Part shown: positions 21,490 to 33,098 of the stretch, in pieces
Position numbering within the stretch: position 1 is the first letter of the stretch
Layout: each line of letters opens with the position of its first letter
NCBI GenBank assembly: GCA_023014485.1
Contig: JAJOZX010009464.1
Span: 1 to 64,000, forward strand
Reading direction: 5' to 3'
DNA length: 64,000 nt
Origin: Bathynomus jamesi
Taxonomy: Eukaryota; Arthropoda; Malacostraca; Isopoda; Cirolanidae
The notes under the pieces: model-generated
Databases searched by the model: none
What the model was told of the DNA's origin: nothing
The model's input: only the letters and a program-made list of their open reading frames with translations
Translations under genes and position numbers: made by a program

Positions 21490-22590
21490 AAAATTATTTT
21501 TTTATGCAGGAAGGAAAAGCCAAGGGCGAATGGCCGCAAAAATGCCTGCCCCCCCCCCCCCACCACCCATAGAGGAAGAAGAGAGCCAAAGTAAAGATAT
21601 AAAGTTTTCGAGATGCATGGACACTGCGTTTGAAAGATTGGAAGTCTAAAGATGGATTGAAAAAGCTCGTTTCAGAGTTCACCGGTTGAATAGATGAAGG
21701 ATTGAAAGTATCGATTAACCACTGCGTAGAGTGCTGGAAAGAAAAGGATGTGTTGGGCGTCTCTTACTACTTGCTCTCCTTCAAGGAGGCGGTATTCAAT
21801 TAGAGAGCTCAGAAGAGCAGTGTCCGTTATAATAGCGATAGTAAAGAGAGAGTCGGGTAGCATTGCGGCGAAGAGAGATGGATTGAAGACAGTCAGTAAG
21901 AGGCGGGGAAGTGATGAGACGAAAAGCCTTTGATTCCACCCAGTCAAGTAGAGCTGTGTGTATTGAGCTACCCCACACGTGAGAAGCGTACTCCATACAG
22001 GTGCGGACAAGACCCCTGTACAGAGGCAGCAACTGAGTTGGGATGAAGAAACTACGGGGCCCGTACAGCATACCTAACCTCTTAGAAACTGTTTTAGAAA
22101 GAGAGTATGTGTGATTTTTCCAGGAAAGATCACGAGAAAAGGAAACATCAAAAATGTTAAAAGGAGAGGAAGGATTGAGTTGTGTATTGTTGAAGGTAAG
22201 TGGATAGTCGTGTGGAAGATTGTGAGGAGTAGACAGATGAAGGAACTGAGTTTCTGAGACATTGAAAGCCATATGGTTTTCTCTGCCCCATCAGCGATAG
22301 TAAAAAGATCAGAGCTCAGATGCATCATAGCGTCCCCCTCGATACTTTGAGTGACTTTGTGAAGCGGGTGGAGAAGTGAAAAGTGGAATCATCGGCATAG
22401 GAGTGGATAGCGCAGGAAGTACAACTTAATAGATCATTGCTAAATATAAGAAAAAGAATGGATGACAGGACTGATTCCTGAGGAACACCGCTATTAATAG
22501 CTTTAGAAGAAGAATAGTGGCCATCTATAACCGCAGCTATAAATGGACCAGAAAGGAAATCAGAGATGAAGGAACATTTATTTTGTTACT
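21490..22590 (-). pseudogene. LINE fragment, reverse transcriptase 3' half
   Basis: On the minus strand from about 22590 the frame gives SGVPQESVLSSILF, HSYADDSTFHF (catalytic YADD), then after a shift NIFDVSFSRDLSWKNH, FIPTQLLPLYRGLVRTCMEY and VESKAFRLI, then FNPSLFAAMLP and the 3' end. It shares one family with 34100-34320, 48326-48555 and 51985-53705. 5'-truncated and frameshifted. The uninterrupted ATACTCTCTTTC stretch near 22100 serves as the empty-site control for the Helitron at 52045. Confidence 0.85.
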
Positions 22591-23061
22591 GTATCCTTAT
22601 TGTCATAATTTATTATTAAATTATTAATAATTATATTGAATTATTAAATTAAATAAATCTCAAAAACTCGGTCTCCAGCATTTACTTTCGACACAGCTTA
22701 TTTTCGTAAAATGAGAGTTTTAAATATTTTATACGAAGGATATACGAATTATTCATTCCTTTTCAGAGATAAGGAAAAGGACGAAGGGATGAAATATTTC
22801 ATATTTCTTTTGATTGTATGAACTGTGTAGACGTTGATTCAGGATTTCCACTTTATCTTCTCATCATCAGTGGATGTGAAGAAAATAAGTGTAAATTTAA
22901 GAACTAAGGAAGGATAGAGGAAGGAAGGGTATAGGAAGGAGGGGTATAAGAAGGAAGAATATACGTGAAAGCATTACAAGAGTTTATATATTAAACAAAA
23001 GTGATTTTTATATTTCGTGTTTATTTCACTGAAATAGAAATAAAACGACGATGTTGTCCGG

Positions 23062-23102
<41 letters not shown>

Positions 23103-23260
23103 CACGAATGGTTAGCACTGTGTTTCTATATACGTAGCTCCCTGTCTGTAATACTTTGGCTAACCTCAAGTTTTTTGCACCCATACTACTTCCTTTCGTC
23201 ACTGTCAAAACGAACTGAAAGCAACGCTAAAATTGAAGAAGAGCTTACGAGATATAATTT

Positions 23261-23303
<43 letters not shown>

Positions 23304-23712
23304 AAAGGAACTGCAAATCCTTAAACAAAATACGTCAATATAGCTGTTCTAAAAATTTGCTTCGTATGAATTTCTGTTTTAAAATTTTTAAATCGTGTTT
23401 GCATTTCGTTATGGAAAAAGCCCCAAACATTGAAAAATATATATATTTCTTTTAAATAAGTTAATTGTTTTTCATTAAAAAAAAAAAAATTGCTTTGTTA
23501 AGCGTGATTAACTTCATTATTATCGCGCTCATTTCAAACTTTGGGACATGAACTACAAATACATGTTGAATTCTTTTAATAAATTTTCATTGATTCTCCT
23601 TTCAAATTTCCGTTCAAACCTGAAAATAATAAAGAAATATGGTTTCCTTCTTTGAAAAGAAATCTATCTGTTGTAATAATAAAACACAGATTGGTGTTGG
23701 GGAACCTCAAAT

Positions 23713-23759
<47 letters not shown>

Positions 23760-24597
23760 GCACTCACACGGTTATTCGTGATTCACTCAATCGTGAATCG
23801 AGTTAACCGTGATTTACTAATTATTACCACTGTGCACTTAGCCGTGATTTGGCGGGTGTTTACATCCGCGATTCGCCTCCGAGAACCGGCACACCACAAC
23901 GCGCCTCAGTCAGAGTCTCTCCGCGCTTCATAGAGTGTACATGTGCGCTTGTGACTTCGTATATTTTCACGTCTTGTGGTGAGTATAAAGTACTTAATTG
24001 TCTATTATACTGTAATAGAATAATACTGTGCGTTTTGCAGCACAATGTGGGGGCCAATCAGTGGTGGTGGGCAGCAGCGACTGGACCACCCACAACCGGC
24101 GGGATATAGTGAGTTAACTGTGAAATCGGGTTCCGTGATCATGGACTGTCCCTCAATCACGGATAAATGAGTGAGTACTGTATACAGTGACTCCTGACAA
24201 TCTCGCATTTATCCTAAACACTCCAAAGATAAAGATTAAACCTCACATTCGAAATAAGGACTTAAAACGTTAACTGTGGCTGATAGGCTTAATTAATAAA
24301 ATGGTTTCGACCCTGTGTCTGTTTCAGCATCATACATCTTAGGCAAGTTGAAACAGTTGGTGGCAAAAGGAAGTAATTACGTGTTCACAGTTGAGTGTAC
24401 ATTCCAGACTTCACACCTTCAATGAATAATGGATGGATGATAAAAAGGGTGTAATATTCAGCAGATTAAACGTTTAATCGCTTTGGGAATTTGGGAATTT
24501 GGGAATTTAATCGCTTTGGGAATCTAGACTCGGTGTTAGAAAGGTAAGCTCAGGTAAGAATCGACCCATCTCTCTCTCTATGAAAGATTTTTAATAC
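22591..24597. other. Intergenic with microsatellites
   Basis: AT repeat at 23064-23101; CT repeats at 23264-23300 and 23716-23757. A weak Penelope-terminus-like sequence occurs on the minus strand at about 22835-22875 (CUGAUGA and GAAA without a clear stem II) and another at about 24300-24345. No gene seen. Confidence 0.5.
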
Positions 24598-24616
24598 ACG
24601 CACACACACACACACC

Positions 24617-24692
<76 letters not shown>
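24598..24692. repeat. Compound AC/AT microsatellite
   Basis: About 80 bp of AC with few interruptions, then AT, directly in front of the LINE tail at 24700. The cysteine/valine-rich frames here are artefacts of the repeat. Confidence 0.95.
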
Positions 24693-24694
<2 letters not shown>

Positions 24695-24699
24695 AGAAC

Positions 24700-24910
24700 T
24701 GAGAAACCTCCAGCACACCAACCTGAATAATTTCAAGAACCAACTGGACAGGTTCCTGTGCAATGTCCGTGACCAGCCATGCGTGGTTGGCTACGACGGT
24801 AGGAGATCGGAAAGCAATTCCCTCCTCCACCAAACCCCGCAAATGAGGCGGGATGCTGCAGAGGGGTCGACCGCAGGTCGATTCTAAACCGTTGTTTAAA
24901 CCCTAATGAA
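24700..24910 (+). pseudogene. LINE 3' terminal fragment
   Basis: Plus-strand frame NLNNFKNQLDRFLCNVRDQP then LLHQTPQMRRDAAEG. The same C-terminal peptide is seen at 34540-34690 and at the 3' end of the LINE at 57190-58705 (NFKNQLDRFL, LLHQIPQMRRDA). It ends in an ATATAT tail. Only the last ~60 codons remain. Confidence 0.8.
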
Positions 24911-24920
24911 ATATATATAC

Positions 24921-25400
24921 GAAGACTGATCAAAAAGTTTCCCTTGACAGATGTATTTATGCAAAACTAAATGTCACATACCCAATCAAATTTGTCTCCT
25001 TCAAAGTAGTCTCTTTCTGATTGTAAACAGTGATTCTAGCGGTCCAGCCATTTATTGAAGCACCTATTATACTCTTCTTTCGGAATGTTCTTCAATTCTC
25101 GTGTCGCATTTTGTTCGATCTTTGGTACTTCATGAAATCTTTTTCCCTTGAGGGGTTTTTTCAGCTTGGGGAACAGGGAAAAGTCACAGGGTGCCAAATC
25201 AGGCGAATACGGTGGTTGGTGGGAACCAGTGGAATGTTGCGCTTAGTTAAGAATTCCCTTATGGAGAGTGCAAAATTCCCGGCAAAATGGGCGTCGAGTT
25301 CGTGGATGTTGCATCACGACAATACGCCCTCTCAAACAGCACTCTCCGTTAGAGAGTATAATATTTGATAGAATATAAAATTCATGGAAGGGATTCTTTA
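24921..25400 (-). pseudogene. Broken mariner, halves in opposite orientation
   Basis: From about 25215 down to 24948 the minus strand reads QPPYSPDLAPCDFSLFPKLK, KGKRFHEVPKIEQNATREL and, after one stop, ERDYFEGDKFDWV, the standard C-terminal part of a mariner transposase (DD34D type). From 25300 the plus strand reads WMLHHDNTPSQTALSVRE, the second-Asp region of the same kind of protein. The two blocks face each other, so an inversion or two insertions are involved. TIR-like GATCAAAAAGTTTCCCTTGA lies at 24928. Confidence 0.8.
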
Positions 25401-25619
25401 CGAAATAATTCCACTTTAAACGCAAATAATAATAATAATAATAATTTAGTTCTCTTTAGTATCCCTTAAAATTTTTTAATTTCCGATCCCCAAATCGTTT
25501 TCTTCGAATTTTAAAATTATTCGAGCACGAAAACGGGATACGATTTTGACTTAATAAACTGATTAAAGTAAAAAATAATTTTATTTGAAGAGTTTAATTT
25601 GTATTTGAAGTAAATTTGA
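25401..25619. other. AT-rich spacer
   Basis: Includes an AAT run at 25425-25445. Nothing else seen. Confidence 0.5.
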
Positions 25620-25761
25620 CGAAACTGTTTCTGAAATTAGAAGTCGTAACTACGTCATCTAATTTCAGAAACTGTTTCTGAAATTAGAAGTCGTAACTAC
25701 GTCATCTAATTTCAGAAACTGTTTCTGAAATTAGAAGGCGTAACTACGTCATCTAATTTCA
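25620..25761. repeat. 47-bp unit repeated three times, each self-complementary
   Basis: Each unit contains CTGAAATTAGA and, about 16 bases later, TCTAATTTCAG, so each can form a hairpin around GTCGTAACTACGTCA. Copy 3 differs by one base (GGCGTAAC). Confidence 0.85.
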
Positions 25762-25929
25762 GGAGCAATTCCCGTATGATATCAGACATCGGAGAACTTG
25801 ACTGGAAGTCGTTTATTCTTGTCTGTAAAATGGGAATCTATTTCAGTAGAAAAAATTATGGATCATTTCGAAATCTGTTTTATTTGAAAAGAGAAAAAAA
25901 AATTTAGGAAAATGTTTATCAGGATTAAA

Positions 25930-26019
25930 TTTCGTTTATTTGTTTATTTATTTATTATTATGCATTTATTTATTTATTATTATTATTTATTTGTTATTGA
26001 TTTATTATTATTATTATTT

Positions 26020-26051
<32 letters not shown>

Positions 26052-26384
26052 TTTTATTATTATTTATTGATTTATTTATTATTATTTATTTATTTATTAA
26101 TATTATTTATTTTATTTATTTATTTATTTATTATTTATTATTATTTATTTATTTATTATTATTTATATTATTATTTATTTATTATTATTTATTTATTTAT
26201 TTATTTATTATTTATTATTATTTATTTATTTATTATTTATTATTTATTTATTTATTTATTTATTATTTATTTATTATTTATTTATGATTATTTATTTATT
26301 ATTTATTTTTATTTTATTATTTATTATTTATTTTACTGTAACTATTGCCAAAAAATGGAAATAAATCTTCATAAAAACTTTATG

Positions 26385-26418
<34 letters not shown>

Positions 26419-26460
26419 TAATAATAATAATTTCTATGTTTATGATTCATAAGTAAATCT
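25930..26460. repeat. TTTA/TTA low-complexity tract
   Basis: About 400 bp made of TTTAT and TTATTA, followed by AAT at 26385-26430. Long Ile/Leu/Tyr frames through it are repeat artefacts. Confidence 0.95.
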
Positions 26461-26469
26461 GTAACATTT

Positions 26470-26477
26470 ATATATAT

Positions 26478-26541
<64 letters not shown>

Positions 26542-26788
26542 ATGGCGCTATAAAGAAGAAATAGTTTAAAATGAACGCTTTTGATGACTCGCGATGTTTG
26601 AGGAGAATTATATTCAATTCTGCGTAAGCCCCACTCTTATTATTATCATTATTATTATATATTATTATTTGCTATCTCACTCCATCTCTGCAATAAATTA
26701 AGTGAATTCCATCCATTTTGCCTCAAAAGCTTCCATGCTTCATAACAGCATATTCAGATAAGAAATATTTTAGAAAGAATAAATTCCT

Positions 26789-26819
<31 letters not shown>

Positions 26820-26839
26820 GTGTTTGTGTATATATATAT

Positions 26840-26908
<69 letters not shown>

Positions 26909-27114
26909 TACAGGAAAAGGACTGTCTTTGTTTGAGACAATTGTAAAACTTTACGTAAATGGCATTCTTTTTATGAATAAGGTGTTTGAATTCTGAATTT
27001 TGAACGACACCGACATTAACAAGTATATGTTTCAGCATAGGACTTCCCTTAACCGACTGTACTGCTGTAGTAAACGAAATAGGAAAGTTAACAAAATTTG
27101 TTTGAAATTAACTG

Positions 27115-27165
<51 letters not shown>
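26470..27165. repeat. Microsatellite cluster (TA, GA)
   Basis: TA then GA at 26470-26541; TA from 26790 to 26902 in three blocks; GA at 27117-27164. The DNA between is unremarkable. Confidence 0.9.
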
Positions 27166-27167
<2 letters not shown>

Positions 27168-28250
27168 GTTTTAAAATTACAGTTGGTAATCCTGTGCCTA
27201 AAGGATGTTTCCTTCAGATTTTGGTTTTGAACTGTGAGTATAAGACGTTAGTTAGTCAGTGCTTGTTAAATGTGATTCATTATATTGTTGGTCGCCACCA
27301 AAACCTCTCTGTTTTTTATGCCGTATTTATCTTAATTCGCCCCCTGCCTTTAATCCCCACGCTTCAGAAATTGAGTTGAATAAAATTGTGTAAAATCTTA
27401 TTCGTGTTTCGGTCTCTCGTCCTAGGGGCGGGCTAGGACTAACGAGACAGACGCTACCCGAGTCAAATTCAATATGGGAGTATAAGTTCTAAGTAGCAAA
27501 TATCATTATAAGTAAATAGAAAACATTATATAAAAAGTAATTTCATTAAAAATTCAATCATTATACCTAATCGGACCTATTCTTCCACAAAGAAATGGAA
27601 TTCGCATACGCCGGACCACGGCGGGCCAGCCGCCTTGCCAGTAACAGTACAAGCAACAAAACGTCATTTAAGTACGCTTGTATAAGTTCATTTTTTTATG
27701 TAAACAGTAATAACACTCCAACAAAACACTCCAACAAAACACCCCAACAAATTGCTTTTCCAGCCAAAAAAAAAAAAATGTTTAGAAATTATTTCTCAAA
27801 ATGGAATTATAGTATTCTCCAATTGAATGCCATTATATTTCTTACGTCTGGCAGGCGAGTGAGGTCTACATTATGAAGATAATTTTGTATAAGAGTAAAC
27901 AACGGAGGTAATAGCATTATTAACCATGCAAGAGCTACGAAGACACTTCGTGCAATGACTATTTGCGAGCCTTTAAGAGACAATAGATCATTTTCTTGTG
28001 ACGCCACGATAAAACAGGCTAAAACAAGCCTTTCTTTTATTTCTAATCTCACGAGTGTAGTTCCTTGTCAGTAATATGAATAATTCTGATTCTTGCAGTA
28101 ATTAACTATCCCTGATTTGTAATATTAGTGAAACGCTCTTTTAGGACCATATAAGTTACACACAACTTTAATTATATGCACTTTATAACATTTTCGCGCT
28201 TCGCTCTGTCCTCCCTCGAAATTTATTCTGTGAACGCTCTTCTTATACAC
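27166..28250. other. Intergenic, nothing recognised
   Basis: No known protein motif, no repeat family. A short frame at 27595-27876 starts with a GC-richer stretch but has no recognisable domain. Confidence 0.45.
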
Positions 28251-28267
28251 ACCCACCCACCCACCCA

Positions 28268-28352
<85 letters not shown>
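28251..28352. repeat. Compound CACC/AC/AT microsatellite
   Basis: CCCACCCA units, then about 45 bp of AC, then about 40 bp of AT. Confidence 0.95.
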
Positions 28353-29125
28353 CACGACAATTCCAAATTACGAGCAAGGAAATAAATCATCGCAGACCAG
28401 TGCCTCTCTGATGCCACTAAATATACATTGCAATATGTTAATAAGTCATACCCTCAATGCCCTTTCAGTTACAATAAAGATTATAAGAATCGTCGTTTTG
28501 AGAAGATGATAAAATACCGACCGATTTCCCCTTACCCCTTTCACTCCCCCCCCCCACTACTCCATTTTTCCCTCTGTTACCCTGAACCCCTACCTCATCT
28601 CATACCGCGAATTGTGACGAGAGGCGAACGTGGCATCACGGCATCGCATCTGGAGGCGAATCGCCCGCGACGGACGAAAGGGCCAAGGAAAGTGTTTCAG
28701 TTTCCGTGGTGCCTCTGTCGAAATAGGGTTGGCGCATCGTTCAACAGTGCCACCCTTGGCATCACACGCAGTGCCATATTAGTGCCTCCGACCAGTTTAG
28801 AAAAGACAATATTTGGTTCGCGATTATCCTCATAATTCATAATTTTTAGCATTTATTATGACGATATATATACACATCCGAGTTTTTATGTTTTCAAACT
28901 GTTTGTAACGTTTTTTTATCGTTCTTTTATCGTTTTCTAACGTTCTTAATTGTCTTTTAAAGTGTTTTTTTAACTAATTATTAAGACTGCAGATATGAAC
29001 ATTCTGTCCCATTTTTCTCCTCTGGTCCATCATTGAATATCCTTTGACGAGTTTGTTCAGATAAAATAGTGCTTTATTTATTTGTACAGTTATCTATCTA
29101 TCTATCTATCTATCTATATATATAT

Positions 29126-29170
<45 letters not shown>

Positions 29171-29974
29171 TAAAAATTCATCACCTCTCGCATATTAAGC
29201 TTAAAGGAAGCAACTGTGCATTATTTTAGAGTTTCAAGTTTTTCAAGTTTCTTCTTTCGAGTAATGTACAAGACATTTCACCACACTCTTTTATTTTAAC
29301 AAATGATCGCAAAGCTGCGGTAAAAAAAAAAAATCTGGGAAACGCCTGTAGGAGATATGGTAATTATAACTACAGAACGAAAATTAGAGGTCATGTTTGT
29401 GCCGACACAGAATGCAAACTTTTTTTGCGGCACACGCCATGAAATGCTCAGTGTCTTGGCAATCTTGACCACGTGTCACTTTCCAAGGTTACTGACTGAT
29501 CCCAACCCATACACCCGTCGCCATAGTGTAAAAGAAGAGAATCAAAAGCGCGTGTACATACGTCAAGGTGTCCATAACTCCGAAAGGGTTTTGAACACTT
29601 GCAGCACAGTCTACGGGCCTTGATACTGAAGTCTGCTTTTAAACTATTAAAATGTTCCCCCTAATATTCAGTAAAATTGTCTGGCATTAGTGAGAATAAA
29701 ATCGGTTAACCGGGTGCTACGTAACAAAATGTGTAAATCAAATTTATTCCACATTCATTCTCCTCCTATGGACATTTTTCAGATTTTTATTACGACCTCG
29801 TCGTGGTTGGTTAGCAAAATGAGAAGAAATATTAACGAGTGGTGAAATGTCCTGTAGAACACTCGAAAGAGTGCTATGCCCGACAATTAGAAAAGGGGCT
29901 TACACCGTTACTCTAATCCTAATATTGAAATAGTTAATAATATTTAAACAAATCTCGCAAAATTCTTAAGAAAC

Positions 29975-30005
<31 letters not shown>

Positions 30006-30454
30006 TATAAGAATCTGGGCAATTAGTAATTTTTTATGCTTTTTAGAAATTTTAATATTTCTAGACGAACTTTTTTCTACACACGTTTTAAATTTTTTAA
30101 ACTATGATGGGTAACACCTTAGGTTTTTATCAATAATGATATTTTTTGTGGCTGTGAGAACATGGTAAAAATTGACATACTCATTTAACATTCTGGATCA
30201 TTCAGTTTGTTACAATTCCACCTCGTCAATGTTATGAAAAGGAAATCACACAAAGGTTGTTGTAGACATGCAAAAAATACGTATATCATCGTACCGGAAC
30301 AGTTAAGTAAAAATACCAGACCTTTCCCAGAATCGCTATGATTTCCCAGAGGAGATACCTACTGTAGTTCGTTTTGAGAGCTATAATGCATATCAGTAAG
30401 GCGAGATAAGTTAAGCGACAGTAGGTGTGGGTCATATTTGAATGGGGGGGGGGG
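28353..30454. other. Intergenic; one GC-rich island
   Basis: Positions 28600-28800 are GC- and CpG-rich compared with everything around them and contain an open plus-strand frame of unknown kind. A TATC/TA repeat spans 29093-29165 and a TA repeat 29975-30010. The rest shows nothing I recognise. Confidence 0.45.
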
Positions 30455-30570
30455 CCGTCCTCCGCGTCCAAATTATATAGCGACCCGTGGTTCGGATCCC
30501 ACGTAAAGATGTAGGTCCCCTCCGACATAAGACCTTAGATGTCACGAAGGAGGATAAACAATTCCATCAA
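30455..30570 (+). repeat. SINE-B fragment
   Basis: Carries TATAGCGACCCGTGGTTCGG (B-box-like), CCCACGTAAAGATGTAGGTC, then ACCTTAGATGTCACGAAGGA and GGATAAACAA. Same body as copies at 11885, 32225, 56070 and 61478. The head is replaced by a G run. Confidence 0.7.
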
Positions 30571-30693
30571 ATAAACATGAGGTCGCGAACGTGCTTAGGT
30601 CCACCAGAACCACGCCGCTTTTGGAACGATGGTTTGGACTAAGACGGTTTTGCCTTGGTCTTCGGTTCGGTCGACCCTTCATGCCTCTAATAT

Positions 30694-30736
<43 letters not shown>

Positions 30737-31377
30737 TAAACTGGAAGTTTCAAATTTATTCCATAACCTAATAAAGAAAGCCAAGACAAGGTGGGAAAAC
30801 GATATTTAATAAGAAACCGAAATAAAACGTAAAACGTAAATGTTCTTTCGTTAAATTTAAAAAAAAAAAAAATGTACAAATAAGACGCGACCCGAAATTA
30901 AATTTTAATTTTATTTCATTTCCCTTTTTTTCATTCTTTCCCCATTCAATTTACTTCCCGAAGGAAAAAAATACAGACTTTATAAAAGAAAATATTGCTT
31001 AAAAGCCAAAAGGAAAAACAAAAACTGTTTCAAAAGAATAAACATATATAAAATATAGAAATATATACTATATGCATCTATCTATATACGCTGTGTGGTA
31101 ACAATGTATTGTTTTAATCGTGTGTGTGTGTGTAGATATATATATATAATTATATATAGAGATGTGTGATTGTATTCAATACTATATATATATATATAAA
31201 GTGTTTTTATAAAAGGACAGCATTGAAATAACTATCAAACGATGTCAATTCCGAGTTTGTGGCACACCTAAACACAAAGAGTTAAAAAAATTTTTGGGCT
31301 TCAAACTCGAAGCATTTTTATGCTTTAAAGAAAGTGTGGCATCCTCATCTACGAACGGATATCAGGTAAGCGATTAC

Positions 31378-31440
<63 letters not shown>

Positions 31441-31659
31441 TTTTCATTTTTCATCCCTAATTTTAAGAGGAGTTTCGAAGGTCCTGTACCACCCATTTCA
31501 CGACAAGACCAAAACATTAACACTCCAAAAACTAACTTAATCAAACTTAACCTAACCAATTTTAACTTAACATATCATAGCTTTCTTAACCTAACCTAAT
31601 AGATGTGGTAAGGCCGGTTTCGAAAATAACGAAGACTCGAAACGTTGTTATTTCACCCG
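30571..31659. other. Intergenic with GT and GA repeats
   Basis: GT microsatellite at 30695-30730 and GA at 31381-31438. Short TTAGG-like CTTAACCTAACCTAAT lies at 31584-31600. A GAAACGTTG block at 31639 recalls Penelope termini but lacks the rest of the hammerhead core. Confidence 0.5.
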
Positions 31660-32035
31660 TGCTTATTCTTATAAATAAGAATAAATATATAGATAAGATT
31701 ATTCTTTTAAGTAAGAATAAATATAGATAAGATTATTCTTATAAATAAGAATAAATATACAGTAGATAAAATTATTATTTTAAATAATAATAAATATAGA
31801 TAAGATTGTTCTTATAGATAAGAATAAATATAGATAAAACTATTCTTTTAAATAATAATAAATATATATAAAATTATTCCTATAAATAAGAATAAATATA
31901 GATAAAATTATTCTTTTAAATAATAATAATAAATATAGATAAAATTATTCCTATAAAGAAGAATAAATATAGATAAAATTATTTTGTTAAATAAGAATAA
32001 ATATAGATAAGATTATTCTTATAAATGAGAATAAT
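31660..32035. repeat. Minisatellite of TTATTCTTATAAATAAGAAT units
   Basis: About eleven imperfect copies of a ~34-bp unit built from AAATATAGATAA and the palindrome ATTCTTATAAATAAGAAT. Copies vary by C/T and by short expansions of AAT. Confidence 0.85.
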
Positions 32036-32139
32036 TACATTAAATTTAAGGCAGCAAAACTTGGTACACTTTTTCTGGTACCAAAAATACACTTCAAAGA
32101 ATATGAATAACTGATACTAATCTTATCAGTAAGCCCGCT

Positions 32140-32340
32140 AGGAAAACCTAGCGATAGATTGTCGAGCTGATGATCTAAAGGTTCTGAATTCGAATCTAGG
32201 CTCGGACTTCAGATTTCAGCGAGTTAGGCGATTCTCTGTGTTTTCCTTAGAGGAGTAGGGGTTCGAACCCCACGTAAAGCTTAAGGTTTCTTCTGTCATA
32301 TGACCTTGGTTGTTACGGAGCTTAACCCCCAAACATTATT
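32140..32340 (+). repeat. Dimeric tRNA-like SINE, diverged
   Basis: First half holds a B-box-like CTGAATTCGAATCTAGG; second half holds AGGGGTTCGAACCCCACGTA followed by the SINE-B tail TCATATGACCTTGGTTGTTA. Two tRNA-like modules in a row match the dimeric arrangement at 41304-41600. Confidence 0.55.
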
Positions 32341-32597
32341 TTGAATATCCTATCAATCATATTTGTCCTTTGCAGCGGCATTATAAATTATGTGGAATAT
32401 TATCGCTTTAATAACATTATAATGTTATAATATTATAACATTATAACATTATAATGACATTATAATGTTAATCTCATTAAATTGACAGCTAATATCATTT
32501 TAATCGTAATAATAAAGTTTGTATTTTGAACTTTGCAATTTTCACTAGAAACTTGTAATTTTTACATTTTTTACCATCCTGAATCACTATATATATA
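32341..32597. other. ATAATGTT-rich spacer
   Basis: Irregular TTATAACAT/ATGTTATAA units at 32398-32470, similar to CR1 3' tails. Otherwise nothing. Confidence 0.5.
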
Positions 32598-33043
32598 TGC
32601 TACACAGAGACCGTGCATGGAACAAGGAACTCTTCTGGGATAATTAAATCCACTATAGTCCGAATAAGTAATGGTAAATAACAAATACCATAGTTTTTCT
32701 TTTTCATGATGCTAGCCCGACGTGGGCAACGGGTCACTCGCAAAGAGGTCCCATAAATATAGCTTCCCTCACCAGCTATCTGCAAAGCAGGCAGGATCCA
32801 GCTTTGGGACATGGATAAACCCTAGATCCATGTCCCAAAGCTGGATCCTGCCTGCTTTGCAGATAGCTGGTGAGGGAAGCTATATTTATGGGACCTCTTT
32901 GCGAGTGACCCGTTGCCCACGTCGGGCTAGCATCATGAAAAAGAAAAACTATGGTATTTGTTATTTACCATTACTTATTCGGACTATAGTGGATTTAATT
33001 ATCCCAGAAGAGTTCCTTGTTCCATGCACGGTCTCTGTGTAGC
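32598..33043. repeat. Perfect palindrome, ~218-bp arms and a 9-nt loop
   Basis: The left arm starts GCTACACAGAGACCGTGCAT and the right arm ends with its exact complement. Reading both arms in full I find no mismatch. The loop is AAACCCTAG (about 32817-32825). Outside lie AT repeats on both sides (left 32588-32597, right 33046-33100). Because the arms are identical, the same 70-residue frame (MSQSWILPALQIAG...) appears on both strands. It matches no protein family I recognise. It may be a foldback element or a hairpin-derived inverted duplication. Confidence 0.92.

Positions 33044-33098
<55 letters not shown>

Noticed and set aside
22835..22875. Hammerhead ribozyme on the minus strand
   Set aside because: CUGAUGA and GAAA are present but no stem II can be drawn between them.
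24300..24345. Hammerhead ribozyme on the minus strand
   Set aside because: GAC...GTCGAAAC is suggestive but the 5' core CUGANGA is not intact (CUGAAAC).
24578..24842. Cys/Val-rich frames
   Set aside because: Direct translation of an AC/GT microsatellite joined to a LINE tail on the other strand.
25940..26456. Long open frames rich in Ile, Leu, Tyr and Phe
   Set aside because: They run through TTTAT/TTA low-complexity DNA; the same kind of frame appears in several phases. No gene.
28428..28835. 135-residue frame over the GC-rich island
   Set aside because: No recognisable domain and no splice or start evidence; kept only as an observation about base composition.
31610..31660. Hammerhead-like GAAACGTTG block
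   Set aside because: No CUGANGA core nearby; probably a decayed Penelope scrap or chance.
32600..33042. A conserved 70-106 residue protein coded on both strands
   Set aside because: The strands are identical because the locus is a perfect palindrome; one unknown frame is simply mirrored. No evidence of coding.
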